This document shows positions 1-64,000 of a DNA stretch of 64,000 bases, piece after piece. Under the pieces are notes generated by a model. It was given only the letters and a program-made list of their open reading frames with translations, was not told the DNA's origin and made no database searches. Position numbers and translations under genes: made by a program. How positions within the stretch are numbered: the stretch's first letter is position 1; each line of letters opens with the position of its first letter. Source of the DNA: Amorphochlora amoebiformis (taxonomy: Eukaryota; Cercozoa; Chlorarachniophyceae); contig BAAHQB010000240.1 in the NCBI GenBank assembly GCA_054601695.1, positions 124,001-188,000 on the forward strand. The letters are read 5' to 3'.

Positions 1-43
1 ATATATATATATAATAAATATATATATATATATATATATTATA

Positions 44-99
<56 letters not shown>

Positions 100-125
100 C
101 ATATACATTATATATACACATATCC

Positions 126-166
<41 letters not shown>

Positions 167-189
167 ATACGATATAATATGAATATGTG

Positions 190-243
<54 letters not shown>

Positions 244-314
244 CATATATTGTATATGTATAAAATTATGTATATATGATTCGAGTAAATATGTTAAGAG
301 AATATGTATTTATG

Positions 315-356
<42 letters not shown>

Positions 357-377
357 GTACACATGAATATATATTAG
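1..377. repeat. (TA)n tract, left edge of window
   Basis: Nearly pure TA dinucleotide with short interruptions. I see no exon with a credible reading frame. It may be 5' flank or an intron of the gene that follows, because the first recognisable exon (from 378) is directly preceded by AG and could be internal. Confidence 0.9.
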
Positions 378-13625
<13,248 letters not shown>

Positions 13626-13751
13626 TCCATACTGCTAGCCGCTTGCGCAATTTCAAGTGTTCGATTACAGTTTGATGATTTGAAAATAGTAGAAAAGTTG
13701 TTGGGTATTGATGGTTTGTTGTGGTTAGTTTAAATATTTGTAATATGTATA

Positions 13752-13799
<48 letters not shown>

Positions 13800-13820
13800 T
13801 TCAGGTATATATATGTTCAA

Positions 13821-13876
<56 letters not shown>

Positions 13877-13882
13877 TTTATA

Positions 13883-13927
<45 letters not shown>

Positions 13928-13950
13928 TATGTATGTATGTGTATATATCT

Positions 13951-13992
<42 letters not shown>

Positions 13993-14016
13993 TAGTCACT
14001 TATATCTAGTATATCT

Positions 14017-14064
<48 letters not shown>

Positions 14065-14425
14065 AAGCGCTTTTTGTATATAATATATGTGTGACTCATA
14101 GTATATATATATATATACATATATATCACATATATATATATTTACTGGATATATTCATGGTATTCATGTGAAAAATCTTGAAAATATACCCATTAGTAGA
14201 TCATATGATATATACATATATATATATATATATATTGTATGTGTATGTGTATATATATTAGATAAATTCAAATTTGGACCTTGTTAAAATCGTAAAAAAT
14301 TAGGGCATTACATTCTAGATACTATCGAGTATTCATAGCATGGCCCGGACTGACATAGCATAAATAAAAAAAAATCTGCTACTATTACTTGGACAACTAG
14401 GGACAAAATGATGCAAGAAAAAAAA
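13626..14425. other. 3' flank of first gene: (TA)n and unique AT-rich DNA
   Basis: 13626-13740 is AT-rich unique sequence after the TAA. 13750-14260 is mostly (TA)n with short words such as TATCTAGATATA. 14260-14425 is AT-rich with no exon I can support. Confidence 0.7.
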
Positions 14426-14466
14426 GCCCTATGCCTGATTCGACTAATTCGAACAGGCGACCTCTC
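14426..14466 (-). pseudogene. Partial tRNA-Thr copy with a duplicated T-loop
   Basis: On the minus strand this contains the 3' acceptor strand (ATAGGGC) and T arm of the intact tRNA-Thr 54 bp away. The T loop is disrupted by a small direct duplication (ATTCG repeated around ACTA), and the homology stops before the anticodon arm. An A-run at 14418-14425 (T-run on the minus strand) sits where a Pol III terminator would be. It cannot fold as a tRNA. Confidence 0.75.
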
Positions 14467-14504
14467 CAGCGATCTTTAGCAATTCTCACTGAAGGATGTC
14501 TTAC

Positions 14505-14510
14505 AAAAAA
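14505..14510 (-). terminator. Pol III T-run terminator of tRNA-Thr
   Basis: Six A on the plus strand, read as TTTTTT downstream of the tRNA on the minus strand, about ten bases past its 3' end. This is a normal distance for RNA polymerase III termination. Confidence 0.7.
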
Positions 14511-14519
14511 TAAATTTGA

Positions 14520-14592
14520 AGCCCTATGCCTGATTCGAACAGGCGACCTCTCGCTTACTAAGCGAGCGCAATAACCGCTATGCTAATAGGGC
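14520..14592 (-). tRNA. tRNA-Thr (anticodon AGU)
   Basis: Minus strand. The acceptor stem GCCCTAT pairs with ATAGGGC and the discriminator base is T. The anticodon stem CTCGC/GCGAG closes the loop TTAGTAA, giving anticodon AGT, which reads threonine ACU codons. The T stem GCCTG/CAGGC closes loop TTCGAAT. The internal promoter words are present: TAGCATAGCGG for the A box and GTTCGAATC for the B box. There is no intron. The D stem has three good pairs and one mismatch. CCA is not encoded, as expected for a eukaryotic nuclear tRNA. Confidence 0.93.
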
Positions 14593-14818
14593 GACTTCAT
14601 CAGTTACACAACGTGAACAATCTCATATACCTGGTCTCCATACCACCGAGTCCTCCTCGGCAGGTCTTCGCACGGCCCCCCCGCCCAACCTTGCCCCCCC
14701 CTCCGTTTCGAGAAGTCAAAGAATTCTTTTCATCGAAACCGAAAATTAAAGATTCTTCTCCTGACAATTCGTGTGGTTTGAGCGCCAGGGCGGTGTCCGT
14801 CGACAGACTGCTGCCATC

Positions 14819-25340
<10,522 letters not shown>

Positions 25341-25426
25341 ATTACACACTTTAGACTGCCGTGGTAGCATAATAGTATATATATACATGTACATCAAGTT
25401 AGATATACACTGTCTCTCTCTCTATA

Positions 25427-25466
<40 letters not shown>

Positions 25467-25508
25467 CAAACACAAATGTGCATCATGATATGTATATATA
25501 GTATTATA

Positions 25509-25555
<47 letters not shown>

Positions 25556-26057
25556 GTACATCGCTATGTCGAAATCATGTTCTCAACACTTTGTAAATAT
25601 CTCACTATGATACTAGGAAATTAAATATAATGATTTGTAAATATCTCACTATTATATAAATATATACATATATATATCATGATATATATATATATATCAT
25701 GATACATATATATATGTATATGTATATATCGTAGTATCAGGCCATATATATATATAAATATATATATATATATTATCATTACGGTCTGAATAAAAGTCAC
25801 GACATCATGATACAAATTGAGTCACGATTTATATGTATAATTAAATAATTAATAATTAAATATATATATATATATATATACATCGATGGATGCACTGAAT
25901 TACAATTCAATACAGCATGCTGACAGCATACAAATTCAACACACAGACGGATTAAGGCTTGAATATATTGACAGATGCATTTCGACAGTATTCGAATAGA
26001 GATTGAGCACATTGACGTATGCAATTGTAATTCGATACTATGGATGCACATGTATAT

Positions 26058-26110
<53 letters not shown>

Positions 26111-26118
26111 TTTATATT

Positions 26119-26182
<64 letters not shown>

Positions 26183-26221
26183 CATATATATGTATATATC
26201 GTAGTATCATGATATATCATG

Positions 26222-26253
<32 letters not shown>

Positions 26254-26292
26254 GTACTATTATATATCATATATCAAGAATTCAAGATGTGT

Positions 26293-26362
<70 letters not shown>

Positions 26363-26665
26363 CTCTAGATCATCATGAGAAACACAGTATAATAATATTA
26401 TATATGTTTATAATACCACATACACATACTATGTAAGATGAAAAAATATAAGTGTCACATACAATAATATATTACAATTATATATACTAGATATAATACA
26501 TGTATCTTGTGTATAGAATCTATAGATACATGTACTATATCAACCGATAAGTGTATACTTATACATACATGTACATGACATATAAGCTTTCAATTATACA
26601 TGTACTAGTATAATATTATATACAATTGTATAAATAATATTATAATATTATATAATATTATACAA

Positions 26666-26724
<59 letters not shown>

Positions 26725-26736
26725 TATGTGTGTGTA

Positions 26737-26778
<42 letters not shown>

Positions 26779-27425
26779 AAACAATTGTGCTATATAAATT
26801 AAATATAATCCAAAGATCGGAATGAAGTAATAATTCTCCCAACTTCGGGTCAAACTAACACACTTTTGCAAGCTCTATACCTACACTCTCCCAAACTCTA
26901 AGTCATCACCAGCTGCACAATCTACATCCAACCTTCATGGATACGTCACACAAAGACCACGTCGGTCCACGTGTCAAAATCACGTGTGCCCACGCTCTTT
27001 CTCCTCGATTTCTACAACCCAAAGAGCGTAGCCACACACACTCTGAACGTAGTGTACGAGAGAAGTCCCGCAAGAGCCAGCTTCACAGCCACAGATCCGT
27101 ACCGGAGGTCAAAATGCAGGTCATCTTGGTCCTCATCCGCCTGAAGATAGGGATAAGCAAGTCAATCACGTTTTCTGTTCAAAATCGATCATTCCACTCT
27201 CTTTCATCCTTTTCCTACCCTAACGCCACCCAACCCCCCAATGACGTACGATATCGGGTTCCCGCGTGCTCGGTTTCGGTGGTCTGGGAGCCATTATGTG
27301 ATCTTGCCGTGACTCACCGAATAATAATACGATTTGTGTGACTTAGCAATACGTCACGCCAATTTTACAAATTTATTTCCTCGCCTCTAATTCGCCGAGT
27401 AATATCCGATCGCAGTCCGCTAGCC
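25341..27425. other. Intergenic region, no gene seen
   Basis: 25341-26440 is AT-rich with TA arrays and repeated near-palindromes around TATATCATGATATAT (near 25675-25700 and 26208-26230), plus the word GTATATATCGTAGTATCA at 25720 and 26190. 26669-26708 is a (TTA)n run. 26790-27425 is unique, more GC-balanced DNA containing several GTCAC/CACGTG words, and is the likely promoter and 5' leader of eL43. I found no exon chain on either strand. Confidence 0.6.
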
Positions 27426-28235
27426 ATGGTAGCCCCATTCGCGTCTCTTATTCCTTTCCATGTCTATCCCCCCCCTTCCGCCGGGAAAAAATCGACTTTC
27501 CCAGACTCTCACGCCCCCCCCCCCCCAATTCAGGGAAAACGCACAAAAAAGGTCGGCGTCGTTGGTAAGTATGGTACCCGTTACGGTGCTTCGCTGCGTA
27601 AGGTGATCCGTAAGATGGAGATCTCGCAGCACGCTACGTACACTTGCCAGTTTTGCGGCAAGGACACCATGAAGAGGGTTGCTGTAGGTATTTGGTGCTG
27701 CAAGGTATGACGCTTTGGGCTCTTTTCCTTTCGTTTTGGGGCGTGGGAGAGAAAGAATTAGGATGATTTGTGTGAGCGGGAAGGGATGTCCTGTGGGGGC
27801 GGTTAGCTGCACGATTACACCTTTCGTTATATGTCGACGTTCACACAGTGTATTGCATACTCACAAATCTGACATAACCAAGGTTTCATGTCCACAGACT
27901 TTGCAAACATAATAATATATATATATATACACAAAGTTGCATGTCCACAAACACGCAAAAAGTAATATTTATAAACGAATTTCTTTGTAGATGAAAGCCA
28001 TCGACTATAATCTCGCACGTATGTATTATAGGCGTGCAGGAAAACTATCTCTGGTGGCGCTTGGGACCCCCGTACATCTACAAACGCTGCTGTTATGTCC
28101 ACCATCCGTCGTCTCCGCGACGCTGGAAAGGTGAGTATTAATTTAGACTAATATATATATGATATATATGTATTCTATATATATATATATATGTATTATA
28201 TATATGTATATGTATGTATTATATATATATATATG

Positions 28236-28321
<86 letters not shown>

Positions 28322-28340
28322 CAAATTATTATATATATAT

Positions 28341-28398
<58 letters not shown>

Positions 28399-28430
28399 TA
28401 AATATATATATAGTATTGTAATATATATAT

Positions 28431-28478
<48 letters not shown>

Positions 28479-28743
28479 AAGATATAATATGTATAAAACA
28501 CGTATTCTCACATATATGTATATGTTAATACATATACTTACATATATATATATATAATATATATACATACACACACACACACTATTCAAACATACACACA
28601 TTACACATCCCAACCCAAAACGATATATACATATATGTATATATGCATATGTATGTATGTATTAAAATAGTTACATACTACACGTGTATTGTATCATAAT
28701 CATTAATAAATAAATATGTGCATATTTTTATATTATTATATAT

Positions 28744-28795
<52 letters not shown>

Positions 28796-28842
28796 TACAT
28801 ATATACCCTAACGCCAATTATACACACCCTCAGGTCGAGTAA
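27426..28842 (+). CDS. RPL37A: 60S ribosomal protein eL43 (RPL37A), 93 aa
   Basis: Component of the large cytosolic ribosomal subunit. Exons: 27426-27428 (just the ATG), 27534-27704, 28032-28130, 28834-28842. The protein begins [20 protein letters not shown] and has the zinc-ribbon cysteines at 39, 42, 57 and 60 (CQFC and CKAC), the same positions as in the human protein. It continues with TISGGAW and IRRLRDAGK, and a nine-base last exon adds Val-Glu-stop. The length fits the family (92 aa in human). Intron 1 (105 nt) begins directly after the start codon and intron 3 (703 nt) is full of (TA)n. If intron 3 were retained the tail would be VSINLD. The gene is convergent with the phosphatase gene to the right. 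Confidence 0.93.
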
Positions 28843-29686
28843 AGACGTTATCTTCTTGTACATAAAGTCGATGACTTTTTTACATGTCCCAAAAAATCGG
28901 GCGTAAAGAGAAGCACTATGGTGTTGAGACAGACATATATCTTCCCATCGATCACGACCAGAGGAGAGGGGGGGGGGGGAAAGGGTTTAAGGTAAATTTA
29001 CCGAATTAAAGCTTGGTAGGAGGCCCGGTTACGCGATATAGATACTGGTCAGATCTAGACTGATTAGGTCAAGCCGAAAAATATTGTGTTGGGGTGCTAG
29101 TTGGCTGCTGGGGTAGAAGCTTGTCGTGAGATTTGTGGGGTGAGGTTCTGGTATGTTTGAATGGTCGGAGTCTAACGTCATCATTGGGCCCTCTTTTTCG
29201 TTTTAAAGATTGTTTTTCCGACAGCTGTCTAGGCTGTGTATGTAATCACAACTATGACATATAACTAGTATAATTATGATTTTTCGATATAGCTAGCGCT
29301 AGGAGATGAATATATTAGTATACTTCTAGTACTTGGTATAAATCTAGTAAATAGCAGGTATATATATATATATATATATCTCAGATGATAGTCAGATCTA
29401 GACATGCTAGATCTAGCGCGACATGCTTCGTCTCTAATCTTCTGATCACGAGTCTAGCTAGCTATATATATATAGCTAGCAAAAGAGAATTTCTAGAATT
29501 TAAAACGGTACTGGTCAACTTGCTACTTGAAATTTATCGAATAATTGTGAAATTCACAGAAACTTAGTACATATCCTATAGCTACAGCAAAGCTTAACAT
29601 ATTTCCTAGATACGCAGCATGGCTTACCAGTTCGATTCGGATTAATTAAATATTCCGATATCGCGATCTAGGTCAGATACTACTCA
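28843..29686. other. Intergenic region between convergent genes
   Basis: Mostly unique AT-rich sequence with a G-run at 28970-28979 and clustered CTAG words (TCTAGCTAGCTATATATA at 29450-29475). It separates the 3' ends of eL43 (+) and the histidine-phosphatase gene (-). A minus-strand frame across 28850-28970 has no clear acceptor and is not called. Confidence 0.55.
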
Positions 29687-45571
<15,885 letters not shown>

Positions 45572-45684
45572 GGTTGAAGCAACAAGCCACGTGTCCTTCC
45601 GCGTGACACAAATTGAATATCCGATACTACCCGATGCTTCTGAATCTGCTCAGGGAATCTCGTGAAATCTCTGATAATATCGAA
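45572..45684. promoter_or_regulatory. Bidirectional promoter between phosphatase and RMI1-like genes
   Basis: Only 113 bp separate the two divergent start codons. The segment is GC-balanced, has no TA array and contains CACGTG at 45589-45594. An in-frame ATG at 45613 would shorten the gap to 41 bp. That regulation is shared is an inference from spacing alone. Confidence 0.5.
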
Positions 45685-55729
<10,045 letters not shown>

Positions 55730-56106
55730 TTAAGATTGCTGCAAAAAAAGATTAGATACCAGTATGACCATTTTTGAGACTCCCTGCCAGTGCAATTATA
55801 ACTACTGAAACGTTCACCGCACAATACAGGTAATCATGAGATATTTAGATTATTATTTATAGCCTTAAGCCTAGTATCATAATCTAGATAATATGAGCTT
55901 ATATTTACGAACTCTATTTACGAACTCTATCTATAGCTAGACCACAACCTCATGATCAGTGGATGTACTGGATCGATATCTCTAGATGTGATAATCGTGA
56001 CTAGTATCTGGCAATTACACTGAGTCAATGATGCAAAGTTAAATTGAAATTTGAACATTCTCTAGTTACGCACTCATGGAATACAGTAACCGCATGGTAT
56101 GGCAAT
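55730..56106. other. Intergenic region between convergent genes
   Basis: Unique AT-rich sequence between the stop codons of the RMI1-like gene (+) and the phosphatase gene (-). It contains CTCTATTTACGAACTCTA, a short direct duplication near 55905-55925. No gene is seen. Confidence 0.6.
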
Positions 56107-61482
<5,376 letters not shown>

Positions 61483-61702
61483 GGATGACTGGTGGATATT
61501 GCATATCCCAGATGATATCTGAGATATAGCTACTTTGATATCTTAATATGTTCTCATAAATATTTGTATTTCGATATGTGGATACCTCAACATAGATATC
61601 CAAATCTACTCCCGAATTTTACGAAATATTTTCGGCTCGGTGAATTCCCATCCCTTCGGGGAAATAAATCCTTGCGCATCCCCCAGACCGGTTTGAGGAG
61701 CC
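61483..61702. promoter_or_regulatory. Bidirectional promoter between cysteine phosphatase and eS4
   Basis: 220 bp between divergent start codons, free of TA arrays. TTTTACGAAATATTTTCGGC lies about 80 bp before the eS4 ATG. No certain element can be named; shared promoter use is inferred from spacing. Confidence 0.5.
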
Positions 61703-62886
61703 ATGGCCCGCGGACCCAAGAAACACTTGAAGCGTTTACGCGCTCCCAAGCACTGGATGCTTGACAAGCTAGGGGGTGAATGGGTATTTCCCACCTCTGT
61801 TGAAAAAAAAATCGCGGAAAATACATGCTCTTTCGCATCTGAAAATACGATGTCAAACGTAATGCATGGGCGCACACCTAGCGTTTGGCCTTCCCTGTCT
61901 AACCCCCACTCCTCCCAGGCCCCAAAGCCATCTGCTGGTCCCCACAAGCTGAGGGAATGTCTTCCCCTTATTCTGATCCTCCGTAACCGCCTGAAATACG
62001 CGCTGACCCGCCGTGAGGTGACGATGATCATGATGAGGAGACACGTTCAGGTTGATGGCAAGATTAGGACCGACCCTACCTACCCCGCTGGATTCATGGG
62101 TGAAATATTGCTTTTATTAACGAAATTCTAGATCCTAGTAATAGGGGAGAGGTGGGTCGGATTGGGTAAAGCGTGATATATGGGGGGCTTATGAGCGAGC
62201 GCCAAGCTGGCCCAAAACCAATTTTAACGCGATAATTTCGTAAATTTGATCGTGTACGTTGTCGATATGCGTAGATGTCGTGAGCATCGCCCAGACAAAC
62301 GAGCGCTTCCGCCTTCTCTACGACGTCAAGGGCCGCTTCATCCTCAACAAGATCTCCACAAAGGAGGCCAGCTTCAAGCTCCTCAAGGTATCTTTTTCGC
62401 GACATGTACATACATCCTGTAAGCTGTCATATTATAGCGTACTCTGGTAAGAGATTGAGAACGCTCGCTAAGTTGTTTGATTTGTACATCAGGTTGTGAA
62501 GAAGGCCAAGGGCGCTAAGAGCTCGATTGGACGCAACCCCTTCCAGACCGGACAGGCTGGAACTATCCCTTATCTAGTCACCCATGACGGACGCACCATC
62601 CGCTATCCGGTATTACTTGCACTTGATACGTAATTACTTTTTCGCTTGACGGACTGGGGTTTGTTGGAGTGATTGTGCGGCGTTTGGCCAATTATTTTTC
62701 CCCATGCTAATGTGATTTTATGTTTGCACATGTGCGTGGGTAGTATTATACATGTGAAATATATTAATGATATTATATATGTATCTGTATACATATATAT
62801 ATATATATATTATATAATGTAAAATTTAAAAATACCTAGAATTATACAATATATACAAAAACACACACATAATATTTATATATATT

Positions 62887-62932
<46 letters not shown>

Positions 62933-62951
62933 ATATATTCCATATATATGT

Positions 62952-63038
<87 letters not shown>

Positions 63039-63053
63039 CACACACACATGTAT

Positions 63054-63104
<51 letters not shown>

Positions 63105-63205
63105 ATATATTTATAATATATATATATGTATATATATATAATATAATATATTTATAATATATATATATATATATATACATACATATATATATATATTATA
63201 TATAA

Positions 63206-63250
<45 letters not shown>

Positions 63251-63633
63251 TATATATTAATATGATATATATATATATATATATATATATAATACACAAC
63301 ATAATCACCCTTAAATTAAAACTCACAAATTGACGCATTCCAGGACCCCAAGGTCAAGGTTTTTGACACCATCAAGTACGACATTAAGGAGAACAAAATC
63401 GTAGACCAGATCAAGTTCGAGATCGGAAACGTCTGCATGGTCACCAAGGGCGCTAACACCGGACGTGTAGGAATCATGGTTCGCAAAGAGCCCCATCCTG
63501 GTTCTTTCAACATTGTTTACCTCAAGGTGCATATTTGTTTTTATATGGTTTCATATGGTGGAGATGTGTTCGAGCAGAAGCCTGACAGTTTGTGTGTGGT
63601 ATATTCATGTATGCATGGTACAGTGTAAATGTA

Positions 63634-63671
<38 letters not shown>

Positions 63672-63702
63672 ATATGTTATGTGTATGCGTATTCATCTGG
63701 AT

Positions 63703-63734
<32 letters not shown>

Positions 63735-64000
63735 TAATATAATATATAATATATATATTTATATTTATAATATATAAGTCAGCATATATTACATTGTTAT
63801 ATGTAAACACATACATACAACCACCCAACCATCACTCGCGTGTATAAAATGCTCATTAATCTTTCGACTTTATCAGGACAAGCGCGGGAACGAGTTCGCC
63901 ACCCGTGAGGGTAACGTGTTCGCCATCGGACATGGAGACAAGCCGGAGGTGAAGCTGCCCAGGGTTCAGGGTGTCAAGAAGACAATCCTAGAAGAGCGCG
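61703..64000 (+). CDS. RPS4: 40S ribosomal protein eS4 (RPS4), 3' end beyond window
   Basis: Component of the small cytosolic ribosomal subunit with S4, RS4-specific and KOW domains. Exons: 61703-61783, 61919-62099, 62275-62387, 62493-62609, 63344-63526, 63877-64000 and beyond. The start [20 protein letters not shown] is the classic family N-terminus. The donor at 61784 was chosen over 61776 because it gives [16 protein letters not shown], the same length as homologues. Other signatures are [33 protein letters not shown] and HPGSF. Compared with human eS4 there is about a 14-residue insertion ([17 protein letters not shown]) just before IPYLVTHDG. The last visible codons (KKTILEER) are about ten residues from the expected end. 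Introns are short except the fourth, which is expanded by (TA)n. The G+C-rich third positions contrast with the surrounding DNA. Confidence 0.96.

Noticed and set aside
27420-27812. Minus-strand 130-codon frame over eL43
   Set aside because: Antisense shadow of the eL43 first intron and exon 2.

Overview
This is a stretch of nuclear DNA from an intron-rich, probably single-celled eukaryote. The evidence is GT-AG (and a few GC-AG) introns with consistent phases, a Pol III tRNA gene, two cytosolic ribosomal protein genes, and abundant TTAGGG/CCCTAA-type repeats. The lineage cannot be fixed from the window. The AT74-like phosphatase, the HCEAGTDRTGE-type phosphatase and an insertion in eS4 made me think of a stramenopile or another alga-like protist, but this is weak inference. 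Most of the length is (TA)n microsatellite lying inside introns, so nearly every long open frame is an artefact of repeated Tyr-Ile, Leu-Ser, Arg-Glu or Leu-Gly codons. The real genes are chains of short exons that I joined by hand from splice sites, phase agreement and protein-family resemblance. No transcript data were available. || Layout: (1) 378-13625 (+), a 41-exon gene for a highly charged coiled-coil protein with a tandemly amplified 48-nt exon. (2) 14520-14592 (-), tRNA-Thr(AGU), plus a broken tRNA copy beside it. (3) 14819-25340 (+), an 11-exon gene for an unrecognised ~193-aa coiled-coil protein. (4) 25341-27425, no gene seen. (5) 27426-28842 (+), ribosomal protein eL43 (RPL37A). 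(6) 29687-45571 (-), a histidine-phosphatase (phosphoglycerate-mutase-like) gene whose 3' exons add EF-hand sequence. (7) 45685-55729 (+), a 19-exon RMI1-like gene with both OB folds, divergent from (6) with 113 bp between start codons. (8) 56107-61482 (-), a membrane-anchored cysteine phosphatase with HCEAGTDR. (9) 61703-64000 (+), ribosomal protein eS4 (RPS4), running off the end and divergent from (8) with 220 bp between start codons. || The most unusual feature is the organisation of the introns. Many exons are accompanied by several incomplete copies of themselves. Copies carrying only the 3' part and donor lie downstream of the exon, and copies carrying only the acceptor and 5' part lie upstream. 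They are separated by TA or telomere-like repeats, and some form graded truncation series. The same layout occurs in all five long genes on both strands, which suggests recurrent tandem duplication with one breakpoint inside the exon, tolerated because such stubs do not disturb splicing. Other points of note are a 19-nt intron, microexons of 3, 8, 9, 11, 12, 15 and 18 nt, a (GC)n block of about 480 bp, and a dispersed SINE-like element with a Pol III A-box-like head.
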